This document shows positions 21,462 to 32,154 of a stretch of DNA of 64,000 nucleotides, piece by piece. The stretch comes from Saccharina japonica. Taxonomy: Eukaryota; Sar; Phaeophyceae; Laminariales; Laminariaceae. Under the pieces are notes generated by a model. It was not told where the DNA came from. It did no database searches and worked only from the letters and a program-made list of their open reading frames with translations. The first letter of the stretch is position 1, and each line of letters starts with the position of its first letter. The stretch is taken from contig MEHQ01001252.1 of the NCBI GenBank assembly GCA_008828725.1, positions 62,001 through 126,000 of the forward strand, read 5' to 3'. The position numbers were made by a program, and so were the translations under genes.

Positions 21462-21555
21462 TAGTTGGCTGGCGAAGCCAGCCAACTAACTGACTTTAGT
21501 TGACTAGTTGGCTAGCCAACTAGTCGACTAAAGTCAGGCGAGCGAAGCGAGCCAA
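21462..21555. repeat. Compound palindrome near the left end of the hAT-like element
   Basis: One hairpin is AGTTGGCTGGCGAAGCCAGCCAACT split by a central GCGAAGC-type turn. Next to it lies a palindrome of about 44 bp centred on GGCTAGCC (21516-21523), with only one mismatched pair in its outer arms (GACTTTAGT..ACTAAAGTC). It is followed by GGCGAGCGAAGCGAGCC, itself a hairpin. Three stem-loops in under 100 bp could form a cruciform. A GC-rich block with short inverted repeats continues to about 21655. Confidence 0.8.
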
Positions 21556-21884
21556 AAAAGCCCCCCCCGGCCGAGGGGGCCCCGCTGGAGGCGCCCCCAG
21601 AGGGCCCGCCGGACGCGCCCCCGGAGGATCCCGCTTAAGGCGCCGCCGGAGGCCAAAAATACGCTATTTGGCTACATTTTACACACAAAAAGCATGATAA
21701 ATGGGCCAAGTTTATCTCTGGTTTTGATCACGAAACAGGCATATTTCTAAACTTCGTCTCAGTTTGTCGGATATTAAAGAGATGCACCAGAAATATAGGG
21801 TACGTTCTCGTACTCGGTACGTTGAGCATCTCACTTGCTTTACCCATTAATGTGCGTATATTTTGTTTTGGTTTTTCTCTGTTT

Positions 21885-22005
21885 CAGTCTGTGACCACAT
21901 AATTTGTATCTCTAGGATTGAGAATCAGGACAGGCACTGGTTGTACTGATGTGGTTGAGTAGAAATAACGGGTTTAATATGAAGACAACACACACATACT
22001 CGTGC
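21885..22005 (+). repeat. Dispersed repeat family E, copy 2
   Basis: It matches 12680-12810: GTCTGTGACCACATAA, GGATTGAGAATC, GGCACTGG, AACACACACA. It lies inside the hAT-like insertion. Confidence 0.5.
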
Positions 22006-22299
22006 GGCAGGCAGTAGCACATCACCAGACCAGTACAAACTCAAAATAGGACACAAAATAGACTGGGATCGGCCAAACTAGACGGGGATCGACCAAAATA
22101 GACGGGGATCGACACAGCTCAGGACGAGCATCGCTCAAACACCCGAGCCAGAGGTGCTAATCATCCAGTTGACACGCTCATGAGAGAGACATACTTGTAT
22201 TATCACAGTGAGTTGACCGCATTAACTATAAGACCAGAGTTCTACCTTTTACTTAATACTCGTATGGTCCGTCCGGCACAAAATATTTGCCATGAGGTT

Positions 22300-22860
22300 T
22301 ACGAAGTGTGAATAGTCATAACTCATGTTTTTTCTTGTTTTTTTTTAATGAGACAACCATATATTCGTGACCGCATAAACAAGAGGAATCGATGCTGAGA
22401 ACGAGAAAAAAAAATGATTTTCCATACAAAATTCAAGTAGTTACGCAACAATGCATCAAAAAATATTTCTCCAAGACTGGCCAAAATCGACCAAAATCAG
22501 TCATTTTGGGCAAAATTATGAATATTTCACGCAATTTGGTATTATCATGTATGACTTAATATATGCATACAAGATGCGTGTGTGGTATCTCTCCCTCTAA
22601 AGCTGTTTTTTTATTATGAAAAAAATGGCCGGCGGCCTATGGTCATAGCTCCCCAAATCAGTACTCAGAATTTGGGTTTGAAAAGTATTACACCCAGGGA
22701 AACAAGGGGCTTGTTTATACGTTTTTGACATAAACGAGGCGAATTAATATGATAATAAAAAAAAATCGTGAGAAGCTGCGCGCAGTGTTAAGCTTTCTGA
22801 CGGTGCCTCCAGATTTCCGAACAGCTCAAAACATCCTGAGAAATGTACCTTGGTGCGGGG
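22300..22860 (-). repeat. Dispersed repeat family D, second copy (inverted)
   Basis: Reverse complement of the block at 8076-8815, about 80% alike, without the internal 115-bp duplication seen there. It lies inside the hAT-like element, which lies inside the gypsy element, giving three nesting levels. Confidence 0.75.
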
Positions 22861-24482
22861 AATGTATTGGAAATATTGAAATATTGTCCCAGATGGACTA
22901 CAAAGATGCAGAACCCCGCCAATCATCTCGCATCAAAATAATGAATCCCTGTCCCCGTTTGGGGCGCTTGGAAAACCGGCGCTCCTTCTGTACGCGGTAG
23001 CGAACCGCTACCTTGTCGCGTGCACTCGCTTTCGGAGGAGCGCTCGGTACAGTCACTTCTTCGTCGGACGCTCCATCACCTCCATGGTCCGCCGACAGGC
23101 CAGGCTCAGCGGTGCCAGCACCCTCGGCCCTGCCATCGGCACCGGCACCGTCGATGGAGATGGGTTGATGCGCCATGAGTTGTGGAAGACCTCTCTCTGT
23201 GCCGCGCATGCGCGTGGTGGTACTGCTTGGGGACGCCGAGAAATACGCACCCCGTACCAAACAAGCCGTCCTACAAGCAAGGAAACCCCCCCGAAAAAAA
23301 TAGTTGGACAGTTGGCACCGCCGCAACTAACTTAAAAAACTAGCCAGCTAATAACTAGCTAGCACCTATTAGTCAGCCAACTCACAGCCCTACTTCTGGC
23401 AGATTCTGAAGATAGCCAGGAACCGTTCACCTTTTATCACTCCGGAAGGCTTGTGGAAGCCGCGGCGCATGCCGCAAGGATGCTGCAATGCGTCCGCCTA
23501 TTTCGTTGAGGTTATTTCATGTCCTGGGGTCACTAATTGGAGACGTCTGCGTCGTTTACGTCGACGACATCGTAATTTTTGCAAAGTCTCAGCTGGAATT
23601 GGTCCAGCGCGCGCGGATGGTGCTGGAGCGTCTGCAACATCACCGCCTGTATGCATCCGCCGAGAAAAGGGTGTTTTTTACAACGGAAGTGAACTGGTGC
23701 GGAAAGCTGTATTCGGCGTCTGGTGTGCGGCATGACCGCGCGCATTGAAGGGGTAGTGCCTCTTCGTCGCCTGGAATCCGGAGGTGGGCTGCAACATATT
23801 TTAGCGGCTGTGAACTGGATGCACACGCATCTACCGGAACTCGCGCGTGTCAATGCCCCTTTGCGAGATCTGTTGGAATCGTTGCTGCGAAAGGCCACTC
23901 GAAGTACCGAACACACTGCCACCGCCGGAAAAAACACGCCCGCGGAGTGGAACGCTGACTGTCAACAGTCGTGGACGCGGGTCAAACACCTTTTGGAAGA
24001 ATGTGCCACTTTCGCGCAGCCGTCTGAGGGATATACGGTCATGGTATTGACAGATGCCTCTGATCTTCACTGGGGGGCCATGGCAACGCAAGTGCCGGGC
24101 GCGGATCTGCGGTGCGGCGTCCATCCTTTCGAGATGCGACCCGCTCCGCTCGCGTTCGTGAGTGCGTCCTTCACGAACTACAAACTGCGTTGGGCAACCT
24201 TAACAAGGAAGCTTTCGCTATCGTGGAAACATTCCGGAGGCTAGAGTGGCTGCTCTGGTCGGGGCCGGTGATCTGCACGGACCCTCGAAACCTCATCTAC
24301 ATTTTCAACCCACAGACGGCTGTTTCCAAGCTGAGCGGAGCAACTAGCCAACGTCTACTCAACTGGGCTACGTACCTAGGGATTTCCAGCACTCCATCCG
24401 GCACATTTCCGGCACGGACAACCTGTGGGGTGATCTTCTTTCGCGTTGGACCAGCACCACCGCGTCTGCCCGTTCTCTAGCG

Positions 24483-25440
24483 TTGCGAGCCCCGCTTCCC
24501 GAAGATCCCAATTTGGAAGGAGAGATAAGCCGGAACGCACACCCCCTCCCATCCGTTGACGTTATCCGCGGAGTTCAGTTGCAGTATGCCACCCTGCCAG
24601 GGAATGATGGTCCTGGATTCTCGACCTCTTTGGAGTCGGCCAACTGGGACCAAGTCCGCCGTGCTGACGACGGCGTATATGCAGTGTCCCACTCAGGGAC
24701 ATTGCGGATTCCGGTGGATGCCAAAGACCTCCAACTGCGCCTTCTGGTTTGTGCCCACTGTGGGGAAGCCGGACACCGCGTGCGGGAGGCGAATATGGAC
24801 AGGCTACGCCCTGCGTGTTACTGGACGCAGATGAAGGAATATGTGGAATCCTTTGTCAACGACTGCCTCAACTGCGTGGACTCCCAAGGAGGGGAGAAAA
24901 TACCGCGCCCGTTTGGACAAACTACCCATGGCACTGAGGTGAATTCGTGTTTGCATTTCGATTATCTGTACATAGGCACTGGTATTGAAAAGGTACAACC
25001 GTTTGAGCAGGGGCGGGCTGGTGAACGACATGGAGTAGGCGATCAGCAGAACGATAGACAACGCGGTTTACGTGACGGTGGAAACCATGGCAGTGAGACA
25101 GCCCCGTCAGACAATGACGACGCGAAATACATCCTGATCCTGAAGGAGGGTAATACGGGTTGGTGGGTTTTGTGATGTTGGAACCTGCATCCGCGGCCAA
25201 CGATGACAATGCGGCAGCGGGATTGCAACGTTGGTGCACCACTCTAGGAGTCCCGTCCGTTTTGGTGAGTGATACGGCCACACACTTTAAAAACCACCTG
25301 CTAGCCACGCTCACGAGTCTTTTGAGCGTGGATCACCGGTTTTCGGTAGCCAATTTGCCCTGGACCAACGGCACTGTCGAAAACGCCATGAAAGACGTTC
25401 TGCGGGTGTTGAAGGCCCTCTTCCTTTGAATATCGCACCG
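24483..25440 (+). pseudogene. Integrase region of the gypsy element
   Basis: The zinc-binding N-terminal domain is seen in H-C-G-E-A-G-H with the later C-x2-C pair in V-N-D-C-L-N-C (about 24755-24875), next to a C-Y-W segment normal for this domain. The catalytic core follows, with V-S-D-T-A-T-H-F (about 25265; second catalytic Asp) and a P-W-T-N-G-T-V-E-N segment (about 25360; catalytic Glu). The DDE integrase inserts the reverse-transcribed DNA. Confidence 0.8.
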
Positions 25441-25870
25441 CCGTCACCGATTGGGAGCATTTTGTGCCCATGGTGCAATGGGCATTGGACTCCTCGTACC
25501 GCGCACGTTTGGGAGGCTCGCCGTATAAGGTGTGATTTGGGCGTAGTGAGCCAACGACACAGCTGGCGTCTCTGGTCTGCGACCAACATGAGGTCGTAGA
25601 CGTTATTCCACTCTCCAACGATAAGGTACGAGCTCATAGAGGAAAACCTGGCCATTGCTGTCGATACCATGCATAAACGCATGACGCACCGCGTGCAAGC
25701 TGTGCGGACTGCCGGTAGGCGGCGTGCAAGCAGAGGCATGCTGCCGAACGTCGCCGTGGGAGATTTCGTGTTAATGCCGCGGGTTCGGGAGACCAGAAAA
25801 ACTCCAAGATGAGGTCCACATGGACGGGGCCGTGGCGGGTGACTAACGCGACTGCCTTCATGTCTACCAA

Positions 25871-26266
25871 GTGCAGGAAATCGTGAGCGGCAACGTTACA
25901 ACCGCCCACGTAGCCCGACTAAAAGTTTACAAGGATTCTTTACTGGGCGTCACCGAGTACGTCCTAGAGGCGTTCCAATACCTCGTCAACCAAGGAGAAT
26001 TCCATATCGAAGAGCTGTTCGATACCAGACGTACCCCCCACGGTGCATACGAGGCGTTGGTGCAGTGGCAGGGTTTCTCAGCTTCAGAGAAATCGTGGGA
26101 ACCTCTCGCCACACTGCACCGCGACGCCCCCGCATATGTTCTGAAAAAGCTCAATTCCCTCAAGTTTCCGCTGACCACTAGGAAGGTAATTCAAAGGCGT
26201 CACGACATCCGCATCACCACAGGCGCACGCTTGCCACCGCCCACTAATGTTGGTCTACCGTATTAA
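25871..26266 (+). pseudogene. Integrase C-terminus with chromodomain
   Basis: After a short SH3-like segment, residues of a chromodomain are visible: F-H-I-E-E-L-F-D-x-R, then Y-E-A-L-V-Q-W-Q-G-F and S-W-E-P-L (about 26000-26105). The aromatic W-x-G-F and W-E-P positions are those that read methylated histone tails or steer integration in chromoviruses. About 40 basic residues follow before the end. Confidence 0.85.
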
Positions 26267-27106
26267 GTAATTTATATTTCGCGTTTCAGCTTGACGTTTC
26301 ATCGCATAGTGTTGGTCTGTTTGTTTCGTGTTTGTTTCAGATGAAATGGGGTGATTTTCATGAATGAGGGCATAGCTTGTAGGAGATGCCGTCATAGTTG
26401 CTCTCGACTTGGGAAATGTCATCTTGTTTACTTGTGGGTTTTTTTGTGATTGTGCTGTTCTATGTGCCCTGTTCAGTAGGTTGCATTTGCCTGTGGAATT
26501 CTTGTTTCCTCCATATTTTGCTTCATTTTGGTGATTTCAATGCCCTGGTTATTTCATTAACTGGGAGAGCCGCACACCGAAACAATGTTAATATTAGCAC
26601 CTTATTTATGTCTCATACAAATATAATCAGATTTCTTGCGGTTGTAAACTGCTTGCTCTTGTCTTAGGTTTTAATCTGGATGTTGTATTTGTTTGGTTAG
26701 GTGGACGCATATTGTGTCGTGGGGGTAATACATCAATGGCGAGATTTTATGAGCAAGTAGCTTTTATTTACTGCATGATTTTCAGGTTATTTTGTGTATT
26801 TCGTTTGGGTGAATGTTTGATATCTTGCGGTTGTACACTGCTTGCTCTTGTCTTAGGTTTTAATCTGGATGTTGTATTTGTTTGGTTAGGTGGACGCATA
26901 TTGCGTCGTGGGGGTAATACATCAATGGCGAGATTTTATGAGCAAGTAGCTTTTACTGCATGATTTTCAGGTTATTTTGGGTAATTCGTTTGGGTGAATG
27001 TTTGATAACTTACGGTGTTTTTGCCATGGATATTTCGTCTGTGCCTTCCTTTTGTTTTGTCAAGTTGCCTCAAGTCCCTTCGGGCCTACCAGGTATGGGT
27101 TACTTT
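26267..27106 (+). other. 3' non-coding part of the gypsy element
   Basis: About 840 bases, T-rich and without a recognisable gene, between the chromodomain and the polypurine tract. It includes a 189-bp tandem duplication listed separately. Confidence 0.5.
26636..27012 (+). repeat. 189-bp tandem duplication in the gypsy 3' non-coding part
   Basis: CTTGCGGTTGTA(A/C)ACTGC occurs at about 26635 and 26824, a period of 189 bp. The two copies run to about 27012 and are about 95% alike, far more than the two LTRs, so the duplication is younger than the element's insertion or was homogenised. Confidence 0.9.
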
Positions 27107-27114
27107 AGGGGGGG
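27107..27114 (+). promoter_or_regulatory. Polypurine tract of the gypsy element
   Basis: AGGGGGGG immediately precedes the TGCTGTGG start of the 3' LTR, the expected place of the plus-strand primer site. Confidence 0.7.
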
Positions 27115-27387
27115 TGCTGTGGCGTCTGGGGACTATCCTCTGGCATATCCACGGGTTTAGTACTGATACCTAGACATGCATGTTCTTGCGTGAACCGCAA
27201 CATGTAAGCGCTATTGGGAACGTCGCCGAGAACGACGCATATAATGACACTCTGTTGCTATCTCTGTTATTGATCTTGGTCCGTAGACCGAGCCGGGTGT
27301 TACAGCGACGCTGGCCCCGGGCTCCTGCTGAGTACAGGAGTGTGGATGTGAAGGTGTGCGTGACTTGCTTTCCCCGCGAGCACGTCA
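27115..27387 (+). repeat. 3' LTR of the gypsy element
   Basis: 273 bp starting TGCTGTGGCG and ending CACGTCA, the partner of 17958-18232. The TG...CA ends and the upstream purine tract fix its edges. Confidence 0.85.
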
Positions 27388-27462
27388 TAGCTCGTCACGA
27401 TCCAGTCTGGACGACGCGTTTACTCGCAGAATATTTATCGAATTGCATCCGTCGAGGCATCC

Positions 27463-27735
27463 ATGTGGCTGTCCGCAGTCATGCTGGGGGTTTTAAAGAG
27501 AAGATGCGGTCGGGCCAGGATGGAAACGTATCTAGAACGTACCGTACAGTTGATTCAAGAGGCTTCGGCGGTCGCACGCCGGACTGCCGCCTTTGACCGT
27601 GGCGGTCTCGTCACGGCCGAGTCCACCCGTGATCGGGCGGTGAAGGAACGGAACCAAAGTCGCGCGGAGGCGTCTGAGGCGAATGCATACTCTAAAGCGC
27701 AGCTGGTCAAATTATCGAGTACCAGTCCGACATAA
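27463..27735 (+). CDS. Unrecognised coding-like ORF, charged and possibly coiled coil
   Basis: A frame of 90 codons whose middle part is rich in Glu, Arg, Ala and Gln (segments such as R-D-R-A-V-K-E-R-N-Q-S-R-A-E-A) and would form a coiled coil. A codon-like, similarly charged segment continues in another phase to about 27890, so this may be an exon or a decayed gene. It starts about 75 bp past the gypsy 3' LTR, so it may be host sequence at the insertion site. I cannot name a family. The start is the first ATG of the frame and is unsupported. Confidence 0.25.
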   Translation: MWLSAVMLGVLKRRCGRARMETYLERTVQLIQEASAVARRTAAFDRGGLVTAESTRDRAVKERNQSRAEASEANAYSKAQLVKLSSTSPT

Positions 27736-27891
27736 ATCTGCAACGATACCTCCGTCGTGAGCCAGACGTGGTGCTGGCCAGGACCCGGGCTGAGCTGTGC
27801 GACCAGCAAGTAGCACTATGTTCCAACAGTAAAGTACGGCCAGCTCAAACTCAAGCGTCCGTGTGTTGCAGCTCTGTGCTTTGCCCCCAGT

Positions 27892-28640
27892 GACGTGCAG
27901 CAACCCCATTCGTGTGCGAGTTGATAACAGGGAGGCAGCGCAGAAGCTCAATGCCTATTTTGCATATGTACGTGCGAGTAGGTCCAGCTCACGCCGTGGG
28001 AAATAGGGAAGATGGGAAGATGCATCCACGAAAAAAAAAAAAAACTGTTTTGTGAAAACATATTTTTTTCCCCATCACTGATTGGCTGATCGTGAATGAC
28101 TGATTTTACGAGCTTGAAGATACCCGGACAAAAAAAAGTGAATTCTACCAAGATTTTATGCCTAAAAATTTGCCATTCCGAGCTCTAGCTGTATTCCTTC
28201 CTATTCTCAGATGGCTGCGCTCTGTATCAACGCCTATTCATAGTGTACAGCTAAAGCTATCCAAACGATTGTGTTTGTACAAATACTACTGCTTGCTGCT
28301 GTGGTGCCGTACGTGCATCCCCTCGAGGCAAGGCGAAGGAGGTCGGGGAGGCAAAACTGCACCCGTCCAGGGCGGTAATCGAGAGGAAGCGGTGGGGACC
28401 GAGAGGCCAAAAGTTCGAAGAGATACCGAATCTCGGCGAAATCGACCCTTGCCAAAGAATTTTCCTTTTTTCAAATGTGGTGTTTTGAATCAAGTTTGTT
28501 TTTGTCTCTGTCTAAAAAAAACGAACGTTGAACCCAAATAGTCCGGCACGCGGCCTGGAAGGCGGGTATTGAAGCATGCAAAGGCGTAGGGGGTAAAAGA
28601 GGTTAAAAGCCCCAGGGAGATCTAAAGTCGAGTGTAAGCG
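27892..28640. other. Unassigned region
   Basis: Mixed composition with A runs (28030-28044) and two overlapping weak frames (28158-28541 on +, 28234-28493 on -). A block around 28378-28447 (AAGCGGTGGGGACCGAGAGG) recurs diverged at 28625-28697 (AAGCGGTGGTGACCGCGAGA), a direct repeat of about 70 bp. No named gene. Confidence 0.3.
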
Positions 28641-29017
28641 GTGGTGACCGCGAGAGGCCGAGAGGTCAAAGAAATACCTCGGCGACAAGTCGAGATCGCA
28701 GCAGCAAGCAGCACCACGAAACCATTATCCAGGAAGGAGCCAGAAACAACCTTGCTTCCTCGGGAGAAACCACGTCGATGTCTCGCTGCCTCGCAAGATC
28801 CCACTTTACGAGCGCAGTTCAGGGTTCCCGCGCTCGACGGCGGCGCGCGATCCCGAAAGTGCACACGCGGGAAAAGGCGGGGCCGAGGCCGGGGAACGCG
28901 ATTCTCGAGAAGAGCGGGCCACAAACCGAAGGCTATGCGCCGACACCGGAGGCGAACGGATCCCGGTCTTATGCCGAGGCTATAGGCGTAACTTCCGAGA
29001 TTTCCACTTGTATCTGA
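28641..29017 (+). CDS. Unrecognised Arg/Lys-rich ORF pair
   Basis: Two overlapping + strand frames (28641-28985, 114 codons; 28778-29017, 79 codons) cover a GC-rich stretch with many Arg and Lys codons. The second has a less biased composition and a plausible end (A-E-A-I-G-V-T-S-E-I-S). Neither resembles a family I know; only one, if any, can be real. Isolated between repeats. Confidence 0.15.
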
Positions 29018-29309
29018 GCCGCCGCGAAGGAACGAACACATGTCTATGTACCTGATAGTGTACATCGAGGGTACATAAACGATTCACGCGATGCCAAGCA
29101 CCGCCTGGCGGGCGTTGTTGATTGGAATATATGGCCTCGCATATCGACAAATGCGGCAACACACAACACCAACGTGTACTGATGGTGTGCTGGACGCGGT
29201 ATATTATGTCGAAAACTGGCAGGAACTGGAAAGATGGGGCAGAGGCAGCCAGACCAGGGTACTGCATGGGGCCGAACACCGTAGTATCGACGCGAACAAC
29301 CCGAATCCT

Positions 29310-29545
29310 ACCATTGGAGATTTCGGTCGTCCGAGACTGTGTATGTTAAGAGCCCCGGTCAGTTTGGATCGGGGGGGGGGGCGCCGGGGGCGGGGGTTGT
29401 GGGGGCTCGGGTACTGACAGTACGATAGAGGACGACAAGCAGCCGCCGGTGCCGCGGCTCTTGTACCACGCCAGTCGAGCCCCCCCCCCGACGTCGCAGA
29501 AAAAAAATCATAACATGACAATTCGAAGGATATACGACAAATACT
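29310..29545 (+). repeat. Direct repeat, left copy
   Basis: It runs from TACCATTGGAGATTT through CGTCCGAGACTG, a G run, TACTGACAGTACGA, CGGCTCTTGTACCACG and GACGTCGCAG to ACAATTCGAAGGATATAC. It matches 29970-30180 at about 80%; the offset is about 650 bp. About 425 bp of other sequence lies between. The outer form resembles a small terminal-repeat element, but the ends are not TG...CA. Confidence 0.75.
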
Positions 29546-29969
29546 AACTTTTTAAGTTCGCAAAACAAAGAACATACCAGGTACCTGGTATTCGGTATGA
29601 GCTTTGTCAACAACTGACGGAAAAAACATTCAAAGTCATGGACTGTACCGACGTAAAGGCTTACTATGATCAGAGGCCCGGAAGAGAGAAAGAGGAGCCC
29701 ACCCTTGAGCGCCCCTTCTGTAGCTTGACGTGCATAGCTGCGCGAGTATAGCAGAGGCACACGAGCGGACGGCACGACGCTGCCCGCTGCCGATTGATAG
29801 ACTAGGTCTACTGTTGTGGTTTCTTCCACCCACCCGCCCCTTTCTTCTTTGAGTGGAACGGAGCGGCCACACATAAATGGTGGTGGCCACGCCGTGTTAT
29901 GTTTATAATCAGTGTTTGCGATTGTATGAGAGCGATTCGGGGCTCACTATGAGAGTGGGTATATATGAC

Positions 29970-30180
29970 AATGGTTTACCATTGGGGTCTCGTCCGAGAC
30001 TGCTTGTGGTAGAGCCGCCCCGGGCCAGTTGGCCTGGGGCGGGGAACTATCGTTACTGACAGTACGACAGGGAACGAGAAGCAGAGGCCAGTGTCGCGGC
30101 TCTCGTACCACGTCAGTGGAGCCCCCCCCACGTCGCAGATAATCGTTGTCACCTGACAATTCGAAGGATATACAACAAAA
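29970..30180 (+). repeat. Direct repeat, right copy
   Basis: Partner of 29310-29545, with the shared strings CGTCCGAGACTG, TACTGACAGTACGACAG, CACGTCGCAG and GACAATTCGAAGGATATACA. It is followed at once by CTATTAATAG. Confidence 0.75.
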
Positions 30181-30234
30181 CCGCTATTAATAGAATCGCC
30201 TGGGCTAACCCCAGCCTCAATTTAAATCCGCGTT

Positions 30235-31795
30235 CTTTATTCCCCTTGGCAGCGGTGGCTGGAATAAGCGCGTTGTTATTGCTCGCGACGATCAGCTCAC
30301 AACGCGCATGCATACAGTACAGCAGTACAGGACACCTAATGAGAAACAGAAAAGCTGGTCCGGGCTGGATTAAGTATTTTAGAGAGGGCGCATTCAACAC
30401 TAATTTCAAGATAAAGACTCTTGAATTTATGATGTTGTTGAGTCTCAGCCTGACTTTCTAATCAGCCTGTTTTTTATTATTAATAGATGCCCCTTGGCAG
30501 CGGTGGCTGGAATAAGCGCGTTGTTATTGCTCGCGACGCTCAGCTCACATCGCGCATGCATACAGTACAGCAGTACAGGACACCTAATGAGAAACAGAAA
30601 AGCTGGTCCGGGCTGGATTTAGTATTTTAGAGAGGGCGTATTCTACACTAATTTCAAGATAAAGACTCTTGAATTTATGATGTTATTGAGTCTCAGCCTG
30701 ACTTTCTAATCAGCCTGTTTTTTATTAGATGTCCTGTACTGTAAGAAACGCAGGCTGGTGCTGCTGTAGATGTCTACGAATACGATTGGAATTGGTAGAA
30801 AGTCGTTTTGCTCTCTGATGAAGGCTCGGAACAATACACACAGCAGTACAGGACACCGAATGAGAAACAGAAGAGCTGGCCCGGGCTGGATTTCGTATTT
30901 GAGAGAGCGTATTCTACACAAATTTCAAGGTAACGACTCTTGAATTTATGATGTTAATATTAAACTCAGCCTGGCTTTCTTATCAGCCTGTTTCTTATTA
31001 GGTGCCCTGTACTGTAAGAAACGCAGGCTGGTACTGCTGTACATGTCTACGAATACGATTGGAATTTGTAGAAAGCCGGATTGCTCTCTGATGAAGGCTC
31101 GGAGCACTACAGCAGTCCTTGACACCTAATGAGATGAAGAAGAGCTGGCCCGAGCTGGATTTCTTTTTGAGATAAGAGTGCATTCTACACTAATTTCAAG
31201 GTAACGACTCTTGCACTTCTGATGTTACTCTTAAACTCAGCCTGGCTCTCTCATTAGCCTGCTTCTTAGTAGGTGTCCTGTACTGCAAGAAACGCAGGCT
31301 GGTACTGCTGTACATGTCTACGAATACGATTGGAATAGGCAGGAAGTCGTTTTTTTGCGCTCTGATGAAGGCTCGGAGCAATACAGCAGTACAGGACACT
31401 TAATGAGAAACAGAAAAGCTGTCCCGGGCTGGATTTCTTATTTAAGAGGGGGCGCATTGTACACTAATTTCAAGGTAACGACTCTTGAATTTATGATGTT
31501 ACTCTTAAACTCAGCCTGGCTTTCTTATCAGCCTGTTTCTTATTAGGTGTCCTGTACTGTAATAACCGCAGGCTGGTACTGCTGTACATGTCTACGAATG
31601 CGATTGGAAATGGTAAAAAGTCGTTTAGCTCCCTGATGAAGACACCTCAATGAGAAACAGAAAAGCTGGCCCGGCCTGGATTTCTTATTTGAGAGGGCGC
31701 ATTCTACACTAATTTCAAAATGACGAGACTCTTGAATTTCTTGTGATACTCTTAAATCTCAGCCTGGCTTTCTTATCAGCCTGTTCACTATGAAC
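30235..31795 (+). repeat. Macrosatellite of six 247-274-bp units
   Basis: The landmark GAGAAACAGAAAAGCTGG (or a near form) occurs at 30341, 30589, 30862, 31131, 31405 and 31652, with spacings of 248, 273, 269, 274 and 247. Two unit types exist. The first two begin CCCCTTGGCAGCGGTGGCTG and contain a CGCGCATGCATACAG block; later ones begin GTGTCCTGTACTGTAAGAAA and contain TGTCTACGAATACGATTGGA. Most later units carry an inverted pair GTGTCCTGTACTG ... CAGTACAGGACAC. Several contain TTTCAAG/GTAACGACTC and, about 80 bases on, TTTCTTATTAG/G, which look like splice donor and acceptor sites. Confidence 0.9.
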
Positions 31796-32154
31796 CCGCT
31801 TGGGACTTCAGAGAGAGCGAGGAAACTTGGCGATAAAAAAATAAATGGCGATTACAGTCAACGAACGGCCACTGCCTGTGCGTGATTGGGGGGTGCGGCT
31901 GCTGTACGTACTGTGATGGGAACTATTAGCACAACTGCTGTACCACCTCTTAAGTATGATACGCGGGAACGCGACGAGATATGGCAACATACGAGGGTGA
32001 TGTAGTGACAGCATAGAGAGGCACGTACGCGTACTGGTGTCCTCTCTGCTGCTGGCTGTGCAAACAGCAGTATAGCAATCGAGGTACCAAACATCAAGCT
32101 GCAGCAGCAGCATAAAAAACAGGGTTATTTACAGTGCGGTTTTTCCTATCGGTC
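31796..32154. other. Unassigned spacer
   Basis: No gene recognised; minus-strand frames of 79-101 codons (31808-32113) are unsupported. It ends at a palindrome. Confidence 0.25.

Larger units (their letters stand above)
21425..23392. mobile_element. 1968-bp hAT-like non-autonomous transposon inside the gypsy RT region
   Basis: The left end reads TAGGGCTGTGAGTTGGCTGG and the right end on the opposite strand TAGGGCTGTGAGTTGGCTGA. Further matching strings (CTAGTTATTAG..GGCTGG) extend the imperfect TIR to about 50 bp. The octamers CTTCCGGC (21417-21424) and CTTCTGGC (23393-23400) flank the ends, an 8-bp target duplication with one mismatch. Ends of the TAGGG/CAGGG type with 8-bp duplications are the mark of hAT transposons. 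The interior contains a large palindromic block, a GC-rich inverted-repeat block, copies of repeats E and D, and a 142-codon minus-strand frame (22898-23326) that might be a transposase remnant but shows no DDE or BED motif that I can see. Confidence 0.85.
21240..24480 (+). pseudogene. Reverse transcriptase and RNase H region of the gypsy element, split by a DNA transposon
   Basis: Left of the insert are the early RT motifs (H-R-M-V-T-D-Y near 21282 and S-L-D-I-Y-K-G-F-R near 21395). Right of the insert are the M-P-Q-G-C-C-N-A motif (about 23468) and the catalytic box V-V-Y-V-D-D-I-V-I-F-A (about 23550). RNase H is seen in L-T-D-A-S-D-L-H-W-G-A (about 24045) and the following L-A-F-V-S-A-S-F-T segment (about 24150). 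Order and spacing are those of Ty3/gypsy polymerases. Confidence 0.85.
17958..27387 (+). mobile_element. Ty3/gypsy chromovirus (chromodomain LTR retrotransposon), nested insertion inside
   Basis: An LTR retrotransposon fossil with parts in order: 5' LTR (17958-18232), Gag with a CCHC knuckle, aspartic protease, RT, RNase H, integrase, C-terminal chromodomain, a long 3' non-coding part, a polypurine tract and 3' LTR (27115-27387). Integrase downstream of RNase H and a chromodomain at the very end place it in the Ty3/gypsy chromoviruses. The LTRs are roughly 90% alike by eye, so the insertion is old. The RT region is interrupted by a 1968-bp hAT-like element (21425-23392). Beyond that insertion it is broken, with roughly five or more further breaks. 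Without the insert its length would be about 7.5 kb. No clear target duplication was found. Confidence 0.9.

Noticed and set aside
17953-27392. Target-site duplication of the gypsy element
   Set aside because: Flanks TACGG and TAGCT do not match; the edges may be slightly misplaced or the duplication has decayed.
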